From: Serpentinimonas sp.
GTDB lineage: Bacteria > Pseudomonadota > Gammaproteobacteria > Burkholderiales > Burkholderiaceae_C
Length of the DNA: 16,898 nt
Direction of reading: 5' to 3'
NCBI GenBank assembly: GCA_025458665.1
Contig: JALOSG010000026.1
Span: forward strand, 1-16,898
The position numbers and the translations under genes were made by a program. Below the pieces are notes generated by a model. The model saw nothing but the letters and a program-made list of their open reading frames with translations, ran no database searches and was not told the DNA's origin. Below, in pieces: positions 7,676-14,672 of the stretch; positions within the stretch are counted from its first letter, which is position 1, and each line of letters starts with the position of its first letter.

Positions 7676-9243
7676 CTTCCTCCCGACCCCGCCCCGACAC
7701 CTCCCCCGATATCCTGGTGGTGGACGATGAGCCCGACCTGTGCACGCTCTACGAGCTCACCTTGCTGCGCGAGGGCTATCGGGTAGACACGGCCGCCAAC
7801 CTGCAACAGGCGCGGGAATTGCTGGCGCGCAAGACCTACCAGGCCGTGATCACCGACATGCGCCTGCCCGATGGCCTGGGCATCGATCTCCTGCGCGAGG
7901 CCGTGCGACAGCAGCGTCCCGAACGCTTCATGGTCATCACCGCGTATGGCTCGGCAGAGAATGCGGTGGAAGCCCTCAAGGCTGGCGCCTTCGACTACCT
8001 CACCAAGCCGGTAGATCTCCGGCAATTCCGTACCTCGGTGGCCTCCGCGCTGGCCAGTCTGCCGGCCCCTGTCGATGTGCTCCCAGGAGCCACAGCCGTC
8101 CTGGCATCCGGCCAGGGTACATCGCCCACCTCGCCGGCAGCCTCTGGGGCACCCGGAAGCGCCGGTGCTGCAATGGCACCCAGGGGCGCGGGCCCGTCTG
8201 CCGCCATCACCACGGCCGGGCAAGAGGCACTCGCACGGATCGTGGGCGCTTCGGCGGTGATGGTCCAGGTGCGCCAGCGCATAGAACGTGTAGCGCGCAG
8301 CATGGCTCCCGTGCTCATACAGGGAGAGTCCGGCACGGGCAAGGAACTGGTGGCCAGGGCGCTGCATGCGTGCAGCCACCGCAACGGCAAGCCATTTGTC
8401 GCAGTCAACTGCGGAGCCATCCCCGAAAATCTGGTGGAGGCCGAGTTCTTTGGCGTTCGCAAGGGGGCCTTCACCGGCGCCACCCACGACCGGCCGGGCT
8501 ACTTCCAGGCAGCCCAGGGCGGCACACTTTTCCTGGACGAGATCGGTGACCTGCCACTGTCCATGCAGGCCAAGCTGCTGCGCGCCATCCAGGAGCGCCA
8601 AGTCCGCTCGTTAGGCGCTACCCAGGAAGAACCTGTCGATGTGCGCTTCGTCAGCGCCACCCACAAAGACCTTGCCCAGGCGGTGCGCAACGGGCTGTTC
8701 CGTCAAGACCTGTTCTACCGGCTCAACGTCATCGAAACCCGTATACCCCCTTTGCGCGAGCGCCGGGAAGATCTGCCGATGTTAGCCACCGCCCTGCTGG
8801 AGCGCCTGTGCGCCGAAGCCGGACTGCCTCCGGTAACGCTGTCCGAATCGGCCCGCGAGTGGTTGCAGGAGCAGCCACTGCCCGGCAACGTGCGGGAACT
8901 GGAAAATATGCTGCACCGTGGCCTGGCTCTATGTACCGGAGACACCCTGGAGCCACTCGATCTGTTCGAGCCTGGATCGGGCTCGGTAGGCACAGCCCCT
9001 GTTCACGCTGCTGGTACGCCCCTGGATGCGGCGCCGCCGGCTGCCAGCGCGGCACCCGTCCAGAATGGCTTGACCACCGGTCCGCGTTCGCTGGTGGCAC
9101 AGCTTGACCACAGAGAATACGGGTTCCTTTCCAGCCTGCTGGAGCAGCACGCCGGCAATGTGGCGGTGGCCGCCCTGCATATCGGGCTTACCGAGCCCCA
9201 ATTGCGGTTCCGGCTGGAACGCCTGGGCCTGCATGCGGCATGA
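7672..9243 (+). CDS. pilR: PilR-type sigma-54-dependent response regulator
   Basis: The protein has 523 residues in three parts. The receiver domain (about 12-125) has acidic-pocket D18/D19, phospho-acceptor D62 (VITDMRLPDG), T90 and K112. The AAA+ sigma-54 activator domain (about 188-420) has Walker A GESGTGKE (218-225), the sigma-54 contact loop GAFTGA (265-270), Walker B GGTLFLDE (283-290) and the LPGNVREL motif (403-410). A Fis-type helix-turn-helix occupies about 488-523. Two low-complexity Ala/Pro/Gly linkers separate the domains (about 130-180 and 433-480). All motifs needed to remodel sigma-54 polymerase are intact. In the family it turns on pilA; no pilin gene is in this window. Start and stop both sit in ATGA overlaps, with pilS (7672) and ampD (9240), so expression is probably coupled. 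Confidence 0.94.
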   Translation: MTSSRPRPDTSPDILVVDDEPDLCTLYELTLLREGYRVDTAANLQQARELLARKTYQAVITDMRLPDGLGIDLLREAVRQQRPERFMVITAYGSAENAVEALKAGAFDYLTKPVDLRQFRTSVASALASLPAPVDVLPGATAVLASGQGTSPTSPAASGAPGSAGAAMAPRGAGPSAAITTAGQEALARIVGASAVMVQVRQRIERVARSMAPVLIQGESGTGKELVARALHACSHRNGKPFVAVNCGAIPENLVEAEFFGVRKGAFTGATHDRPGYFQAAQGGTLFLDEIGDLPLSMQAKLLRAIQERQVRSLGATQEEPVDVRFVSATHKDLAQAVRNGLFRQDLFYRLNVIETRIPPLRERREDLPMLATALLERLCAEAGLPPVTLSESAREWLQEQPLPGNVRELENMLHRGLALCTGDTLEPLDLFEPGSGSVGTAPVHAAGTPLDAAPPAASAAPVQNGLTTGPRSLVAQLDHREYGFLSSLLEQHAGNVAVAALHIGLTEPQLRFRLERLGLHAA

Positions 9244-9851
9244 CCGTGCCACCGGAGAGCAACCTGCGTGATGCACCACCCGCTGACTGGTGCGGCGGGT
9301 GGTGGAACGCCGCGCAGCGCAAGGACTCGCCCAACTTTGGGCCACGGCCTGCGGGATCCACAGTCGACCTGGTGGTGGTGCACTCCATCAGTCTGCCGCC
9401 GGGCGAGTACGGCGGCCCCTACATCGAAGCGTTGTTCACCAACCGGCTGGACCACAGCCTACACCCCTACTTCGAGCAACTCCGCGGCCTTCAGGTGTCC
9501 TCGCACTTCGTCATCCGGCGCAGCGGCTTGGTCCAGCAATTCGTTGACTGTGATCAACGTGCATGGCACGCGGGCGCCTCTGTCTGGCGAGGGCGTGGGA
9601 ACTGTAACGACGACTCCATCGGTGTCGAGCTGGAGGGGCTGGAAGGTGACACCTTCGAGCCCGCCCAATACCAGGCGCTGACCCAGCTGGCGAGAGCCAT
9701 CGGACAGCGCTACCCGGTGGCCTACGTCGCAGGGCACGAGCACATCGCGCCCGGGAGGAAAAAGGATCCTGGCCCTGGTTTCTCCTGGGACTGGTTAAAA
9801 CAGAATTTGGCCGATCTGCCTTGGTGTTTCCCCCAAGACCTACAGAAATAA
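9240..9851 (+). CDS. ampD: 1,6-anhydro-N-acetylmuramyl-L-alanine amidase AmpD
   Basis: AmpD is a cytoplasmic zinc amidase that removes the peptide from anhydro-muropeptides during peptidoglycan recycling. Where AmpR is present it keeps ampC beta-lactamase expression low. The 203 residues carry the Amidase_2 fold. The zinc ligands expected from the Citrobacter enzyme line up as H48 (VVVHSISLP), H166 and D176 (GHEHIAPGRKKDPG, 165-178). Lysine 174 and the catalytic glutamate E130 (SIGVELEG) are also present. There is no signal peptide, which fits AmpD rather than a periplasmic amidase. The start overlaps the pilR stop by 4 bases, making this the last gene of the five-gene run. No ampR or ampC is visible here, so a role in resistance cannot be judged. 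Confidence 0.94.
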   Translation: MTVPPESNLRDAPPADWCGGWWNAAQRKDSPNFGPRPAGSTVDLVVVHSISLPPGEYGGPYIEALFTNRLDHSLHPYFEQLRGLQVSSHFVIRRSGLVQQFVDCDQRAWHAGASVWRGRGNCNDDSIGVELEGLEGDTFEPAQYQALTQLARAIGQRYPVAYVAGHEHIAPGRKKDPGPGFSWDWLKQNLADLPWCFPQDLQK

Positions 9852-9910
9852 TTTTTCTCGTTTTCGGCAAAAATCTGCTCCGGCGCTGCACAAAGCCGCC
9901 ACAGGTCATT

Positions 9911-9926
9911 ACACTACCCCTAGTGT
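9911..9926. promoter_or_regulatory. NrdR box 1 upstream of nrdA
   Basis: The sequence ACACTACCCCTAGTGT is a 16-bp palindrome with perfect 6-bp arms (ACACTA/TAGTGT). It fits the NrdR consensus, whose arms read ACACWA and WTGTGT-like with a variable centre. The second box lies 32 bp downstream, centre to centre. NrdR is the ATP/dATP-sensing repressor of ribonucleotide reductase genes; its own gene is not in the window. Confidence 0.85.
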
Positions 9927-9942
9927 TTAATTGAGCGATCGG

Positions 9943-9958
9943 ACACTATAGGTAGTGT
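9943..9958. promoter_or_regulatory. NrdR box 2 upstream of nrdA
   Basis: ACACTATAGGTAGTGT has the same perfect 6-bp arms as box 1 and differs only in its central four bases. Sixteen bases separate the boxes, placing them three helical turns apart on one face, as in known NrdR operators. A possible -10 hexamer (TATAGG, 9947-9952) lies inside this box, so repressor binding would block polymerase. No clear -35 is visible. The box ends 168 bp before the nrdA start. Confidence 0.85.
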
Positions 9959-10126
9959 TCCAGAGCCACCAGCCCCACCGCCATAAGCAGGGCCACGGTG
10001 TTCAGGACACTGCAGTGCTGGCCCTACGCCAGGCCGCTTGCTGCCAACCCCGGTTCCGACGCCGCACCAGACCGCCGACGCGCCCCTACACAGACCTATC
10101 GCCACGACAGACCAGAGAGAGGAACC

Positions 10127-13045
10127 ATGCAAGACACCCATACACCTACCTCGGCCACCCAGAGCCGCCCGTCCAGCGGCTTTTCCGCCCTCGCCGCAGA
10201 CCAGGCCACCGGCCGCCCCAGCCACAGCGCCATGCTGGCCAACTACCAGATCATCCGCCGCAACGGTGCGGTGGTGCCCTTCGAGCCCAACAAGATCGCC
10301 GTGGCCCTCATGAAGGCATTCCTGGCGGTACACGGCACCCACGGTGCGGCCTCGGCCAGCGTGCGCGAGACCGTCGATGAACTGACCCAGGCCGTGGTGC
10401 GTGCCCTCATGCGCTCGCGCCCCGGTGGCGGCACCTTCCACATCGAGGACGTGCAGGACCAGGTGGAACTTGGCCTCATGCGCAGCAGCCACCACGAAGT
10501 GGCCCGCGCCTACGTGCTGTACCGCGAGCGCCGCGCCCAGGACCGTGCCACCCAGCAGGTAGCCGCCACCGCCCCGGCAGCACCCCAGCTGCACGTCATC
10601 GACGGTGGCCAGCGTGTGGCCCTCGACATCGCTAAGCTGCAGGCCCTGATCGCCCAGACCTGCGAAGGACTCGGCGCCGATGTGAAGCCCGAGCCCATCG
10701 TGGCCGAGACCATGCGCAACCTCTACGACGGCGTGCCGATCGAAGAGGTGTACAAGGCCGCCATCCTGGCCGCCCGCACCCTCATCGAAAACGACCCCGA
10801 CTACACCTACGCGACTGCACGCCTGCTGCTGCACACCATCGTGAAAGAGGTGATTGGCGAGGAAGTGGCCTTTGCCGACATGGGCCCGCGCTACGCCGAG
10901 TACTTCCCACAGTTCATCAAGAAGGGCGTGGAGAACGAACTCCTCGATGAGCGCCTGTTGCAGTACGACCTGAAGCAGCTGGGCGAAGCCCTGAAGCCCG
11001 AGCGCGACCTGAGCTTCGACTACCTCGGCCTGCAGACCCTCTACGACCGCTACTTCCTGCACGTGCGCAAGCAGCGCATTGAGCTGCCGCAAGCCTTCTT
11101 CATGCGCGTGGCCATGGGCCTGGCGCTCAACGAAATCAACCGCGAAGCGCGCGCCATCGAGTTCTACGAGGTGCTGTCCTCGTTCGACTTCATGAGCAGC
11201 ACGCCCACGCTGTTCAACAGCGGCACGCTGCGCTCGCAGCTCTCCAGCTGCTACCTCACCACGGTGCCCGACGACCTCGACGGCATTTACGAGTCCATCA
11301 AGGAAAACGCGCTGCTGTCCAAGTTTGCCGGCGGCCTGGGCAACGACTGGACCCGCGTGCGCGCGCTGGGCAGCCACATCAAGGGCACCAACGGCGAATC
11401 GCAAGGTGTGGTGCCGTTCCTGAAGGTGGTCAACGATACCGCCGTGGCGGTGAACCAGGGCGGCAAGCGCAAGGGGGCGGTCTGCACTTACCTGGAGAGC
11501 TGGCACCTCGACATCGAGGAGTTCCTGGAACTGCGCAAGAACACCGGCGACGACCGCCGCCGCACGCACGACATGAACACCGCCAACTGGATCCCCGATC
11601 TGTTCATGCGCCGCGTCATGGAAAAAGGCCACTGGAGCCTGTTCTCCCCAGCCTCGGTCCCCGACCTGCACGACAAGTTCGGCATCGAGTTCGAGAAGGC
11701 CTACGTGGCCTACGAGCAGAAGGCCGAGCGTGGCGAGATCAAGCCCTACCGCAAGGTGGAAGCCACCGACCTGTGGCGCAAGATGCTCTCCATGCTGTTC
11801 GAGACCGGCCACCCCTGGATCACGTTCAAGGACCCGTGCAACCTGCGCAGCCCGCAGCAGCACGCGGGTGTGGTGCATTCCTCCAACCTGTGCACGGAAA
11901 TCACGCTCAACACCAGCGACACCGAAACCGCGGTGTGCAACCTGGGCTCCGTGAACCTGGCCCAGCACCTGAAGGACGGCCCCAACGGCAAAGAAATCGA
12001 CCACGCCAAGCTGCAGCGCACCATCAACACGGCCATGCGCATGCTCGACAACGTGATCGACATCAACTACTACGCCGTGAAGAAGGCGCGCGACTCCAAC
12101 CTGCGCCACCGCCCGGTGGGCCTGGGCCTCATGGGCTTCCAGGACGCGCTCTACCAGCTGCGCGTGCCCTACGCCAGCGACGCCGCGGTGGAGTTTGCCG
12201 ACCGCTCCATGGAAGCCATCTGCTACTACGCCTACTGGGCCTCCACCGAGCTGGCCGCCGAGCGTGGCCGCTACTCCAGCTACAAAGGCTCGCTGTGGGA
12301 CCGTGGCATCCTGCCACTGGACACGCTCGACCTGCTGGCCGAGCAACGCGGCGGCTATGTGGAAGTGGACCGCTCCAGCACGCTGGACTGGGACGCCCTG
12401 CGCAAGAAGATTGCCCAGGACGGCATGCGCAACTCCAACTGCGTGGCCATTGCACCCACCGCCACCATCTCCAACATCATCGGGGTGGATGCTTCCATCG
12501 AGCCGTGCTTCGGCAACCTGTCGGTGAAGTCCAACCTGTCGGGCGAGTTCACCATCATCAACAGCTACCTGGTCAAGGACCTGAAGCGCCTGGGCCTGTG
12601 GGACGAGGTGATGATCATGGACCTCAAGCACTTCGACGGTTCGCTGCGCCCCATCGACCGTGTGCCGCAGGACATCAAGGCCCTGTATGCCACCGCGTTC
12701 GAAGTGGAAACGCTGTGGCTGGTGGAAGCTGCGGCACGCCGCCAGAAGTGGATCGACCAGGCACAGAGCCTCAACATCTACATGGCCGGTGCATCGGGCA
12801 AGAAGCTCGACGACACCTACAAGCTGGCCTGGTTGCGTGGCCTGAAAACCACCTACTACCTGCGCACCATCAGCGCCACGCACGCGGAGAAATCCACCGT
12901 GCGTTCGGGTCAGCTCAATGCGGTGTCTTCTTCGGCCGCTGCGCCTGCAGCCGTTGCGGCAGTAGCCGCCAGCGCCGATGCCACGCCAGCCACCGACATC
13001 AAGTTCTGCGCCATCGACGACCCAGGCTGTGAGGCCTGCCAGTGA
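10127..13045 (+). CDS. nrdA: Class Ia ribonucleoside-diphosphate reductase, large (alpha) subunit NrdA
   Basis: This subunit reduces ribonucleoside diphosphates to deoxy forms together with NrdB. The protein has 972 residues from the ATG at 10127, which has GAGAGG four bases upstream. An ATP-cone lies at about 38-130 (YQIIRRNGAVVPFEPNKI at 40-57). A weaker cone-like segment follows at about 154-240, recalling the doubled cones of Pseudomonas aeruginosa NrdA. Active-site residues line up with the E. coli enzyme: C375 (SSCYL) and C604 (AVCNLGSVNL) as the redox pair, N587/C589/E591 (NLCTE) as the catalytic set, and Y910/Y911 (TTYYLRT) in the radical path. A flexible Ala-rich arm (about 932-957) ends in DPGCEACQ with the shuttle cysteines C968 and C971. 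Expression is probably repressed by NrdR at the two boxes upstream. Confidence 0.97.
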   Translation: MQDTHTPTSATQSRPSSGFSALAADQATGRPSHSAMLANYQIIRRNGAVVPFEPNKIAVALMKAFLAVHGTHGAASASVRETVDELTQAVVRALMRSRPGGGTFHIEDVQDQVELGLMRSSHHEVARAYVLYRERRAQDRATQQVAATAPAAPQLHVIDGGQRVALDIAKLQALIAQTCEGLGADVKPEPIVAETMRNLYDGVPIEEVYKAAILAARTLIENDPDYTYATARLLLHTIVKEVIGEEVAFADMGPRYAEYFPQFIKKGVENELLDERLLQYDLKQLGEALKPERDLSFDYLGLQTLYDRYFLHVRKQRIELPQAFFMRVAMGLALNEINREARAIEFYEVLSSFDFMSSTPTLFNSGTLRSQLSSCYLTTVPDDLDGIYESIKENALLSKFAGGLGNDWTRVRALGSHIKGTNGESQGVVPFLKVVNDTAVAVNQGGKRKGAVCTYLESWHLDIEEFLELRKNTGDDRRRTHDMNTANWIPDLFMRRVMEKGHWSLFSPASVPDLHDKFGIEFEKAYVAYEQKAERGEIKPYRKVEATDLWRKMLSMLFETGHPWITFKDPCNLRSPQQHAGVVHSSNLCTEITLNTSDTETAVCNLGSVNLAQHLKDGPNGKEIDHAKLQRTINTAMRMLDNVIDINYYAVKKARDSNLRHRPVGLGLMGFQDALYQLRVPYASDAAVEFADRSMEAICYYAYWASTELAAERGRYSSYKGSLWDRGILPLDTLDLLAEQRGGYVEVDRSSTLDWDALRKKIAQDGMRNSNCVAIAPTATISNIIGVDASIEPCFGNLSVKSNLSGEFTIINSYLVKDLKRLGLWDEVMIMDLKHFDGSLRPIDRVPQDIKALYATAFEVETLWLVEAAARRQKWIDQAQSLNIYMAGASGKKLDDTYKLAWLRGLKTTYYLRTISATHAEKSTVRSGQLNAVSSSAAAPAAVAAVAASADATPATDIKFCAIDDPGCEACQ

Positions 13046-13170
13046 TGCATTGAGTGCCGCAGACTGCCCACACCATTGCATGACCTCGTGTGCATGAAAT
13101 GCAGCCCCATGTTTCGATGCTCACGCGCAACACCACCACACGGTGCATGCGCGCGAGCCTCAAACAACAC

Positions 13171-13198
13171 TTGCATTTATTCAGCGCAATTCGATAAT
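13171..13198 (+). promoter_or_regulatory. Possible separate promoter for nrdB
   Basis: A -10-like GATAAT (13193-13198) matches TATAAT at five of six bases. TTGCAT (13171-13176) lies 16 bases upstream and matches the -35 consensus at its TTG. Transcription would start near 13205, giving a very short leader before the nrdB ATG at 13219 that still contains its GGA ribosome site. The region is AT-richer than its surroundings. No NrdR box is present here, so this promoter would escape that control. Confidence 0.4.
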
Positions 13199-13218
13199 TC
13201 ACACCATTGGAAAAACAT

Positions 13219-14430
13219 ATGTTGACTTGGGAAGAACCAGCGTCTCCTGCACTACAAACGGTGCCCCAGCCGACCACGGCCCACATCCCGCCTTCGCAGC
13301 AAGCGCGGAACGGGCAAACCTCCCTCCCCGCTTCCACCCTGGCCGGCTTTGCACCGCAGGCCGCTGCAGTCTCTGCTGGTGCGCAGCCGCGTGCCGCGCT
13401 GTCCGCAGAGCAACGACGCGTCAACGCCGCCGACAAACGCATCATCAACGGCCAGACCGACGTCAACCAGCTGGTACCGTTTAAGTACAAGTGGGCCTGG
13501 GAAAAATATCTCGCCACCTGCGCCAACCACTGGATGCCGCAAGAGGTGAACATGAGCCGCGACATCGCGCTCTGGAAAGACCCGAACGGCCTGACCGAAG
13601 ACGAGCGCCGCATCATCAAGCGCAACCTCGGCTTCTTCGTCACCGCCGACTCGCTGGCGGCCAACAACATCGTGCTGGGCACCTACCGCCACATCACGGC
13701 ACCCGAGTGCCGCCAGTTCCTGCTGCGCCAGGCGTTCGAGGAAGCCATCCATACCCACGCTTACCAGTACATCGTGGAGTCGCTGGGCCTGGACGAGTCC
13801 GAGATCTTCAACGCCTACAACGAAGTCCAGTCCATCCGCGACAAGGACGAGTTCCTGATCCCCTTCATCGAGGCGATCATGGACCCCAACTTCCACACCG
13901 GCACGCCCGAGACCGACCAGCGCCTGCTGAAGTCGCTCATCGTGTTCGCCTGCCTCATGGAAGGTCTGTTCTTCTACGTGGGCTTCACGCAGATCCTGGC
14001 ACTGGGCCGGCAGAACAAGATGACCGGGGCGGCCGAGCAGTACCAGTACATCCTGCGCGATGAGTCCATGCACTGCAACTTCGGCATCGACCTCATCAAC
14101 CAGTTGAAGCTGGAGAACCCGCACCTCTGGACCGCCGAGTTCAAGGCCGAGATCAAGGAGCTGTTCCTGAAGGCCGTAGACCTGGAGTACCGCTACGCCG
14201 AGGACACCATGCCACGCGGTGTGCTGGGCCTGAACGCCTCCATGTTCAAGGGCTATCTGCGCTACATCGCCAACCGCCGTGCCACGCAGATTGGCCTGGA
14301 AGCGCTGTTCCCGAACGAGGAGAACCCCTTCCCCTGGATGAGCGAGATGATCGACCTGAAGAAGGAACGCAACTTCTTCGAAACCCGTGTGATCGAGTAC
14401 CAGTCCGGAGGCGCGCTGTCCTGGGATTGA
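13219..14430 (+). CDS. nrdB: Class Ia ribonucleoside-diphosphate reductase, small (beta) subunit NrdB
   Basis: NrdB houses the di-iron centre and tyrosyl radical that start catalysis in NrdA. The protein has 403 residues from the ATG at 13219 (MLTWEEP, a common NrdB start); GGA at 13209-13211 serves as ribosome site. An in-frame TTG at 13207 is less likely. The iron ligands line up with E. coli NrdB as D144 (TADSLAANN), E175 and H178 (FEEAIHTHAYQYI), E248 (LMEGLFFY), and E282 and H285 (RDESMHCNFG). The radical tyrosine is Y182, four residues after H178, so this is a standard tyrosyl-radical class Ia enzyme. Residues 1-65 are a Pro/Ala/Gln-rich extension that looks disordered. The gene follows nrdA by 173 bp. 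Confidence 0.96.
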   Translation: MLTWEEPASPALQTVPQPTTAHIPPSQQARNGQTSLPASTLAGFAPQAAAVSAGAQPRAALSAEQRRVNAADKRIINGQTDVNQLVPFKYKWAWEKYLATCANHWMPQEVNMSRDIALWKDPNGLTEDERRIIKRNLGFFVTADSLAANNIVLGTYRHITAPECRQFLLRQAFEEAIHTHAYQYIVESLGLDESEIFNAYNEVQSIRDKDEFLIPFIEAIMDPNFHTGTPETDQRLLKSLIVFACLMEGLFFYVGFTQILALGRQNKMTGAAEQYQYILRDESMHCNFGIDLINQLKLENPHLWTAEFKAEIKELFLKAVDLEYRYAEDTMPRGVLGLNASMFKGYLRYIANRRATQIGLEALFPNEENPFPWMSEMIDLKKERNFFETRVIEYQSGGALSWD

Positions 14431-14504
14431 GGACAAAGCCACCCGCTGCCAACCCCCACCGATACAGGCACCGCTTTCAACGCACACATGCGGCCCCACA
14501 CAGT

Positions 14505-14548
14505 CCGACCCACCAACCTCCCGCTCCAACGCCGGGAAGGCGGGTCGG
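14505..14548 (+). terminator. Hairpin after nrdB, possible terminator without U-tract
   Basis: CCGACCC (14505-14511) pairs exactly with GGGTCGG (14542-14548). Inside it, CCTCCCG pairs with CGGGAAGG apart from one bulge. The result is a long GC-rich stem-loop 75 bases after the nrdB stop. No run of T's follows, so it may protect the 3' end of the mRNA, act with Rho, or have no role in termination. Confidence 0.35.
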
Positions 14549-14613
14549 TCGCCCCCATTCAACCCCTTGGCTTTGATGGCGCGATGCATCCGCATGAGGC
14601 CAGGGGGCTGAAT

Positions 14614-14666
14614 CGCTTGACCGGAATCACCCGGTATCAAGCGCTCTTTGCAACTTGATCAAGGAG
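14614..14666 (+). promoter_or_regulatory. Structured leader and ribosome site of the histone-like gene
   Basis: CGCTTGA (14614-14620) pairs with TCAAGCG (14637-14643). Inside it CCGG pairs with CCGG, giving an 11-bp stem with a 2-base bulge. A perfect 10-bp palindrome CTTGATCAAG (14654-14663) follows and overlaps the strong ribosome site AAGGAG (14661-14666), which is six bases before the ATG. The repeated CTTGA/TCAAG elements allow alternative pairings, some of which would cover the ribosome site. The ribosome site is solid; the regulatory reading is inference. Confidence 0.5.
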
Positions 14667-14672
14667 AACAAT

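Noticed and set aside
9998..10126. In-frame GTG extension of NrdA by 43 residues
   Set aside because: No ribosome site at 9998, and the extension is Arg/Pro-rich and unlike NrdA. The ATG at 10127 has a purine-rich site just upstream.
9920..13081. A 1053-codon open frame on the minus strand opposite nrdA
   Set aside because: High-GC codon bias in nrdA leaves the antisense frame open. Its protein is a low-complexity His/Val/Gly/Ala sequence with no domain, while nrdA is unmistakable.
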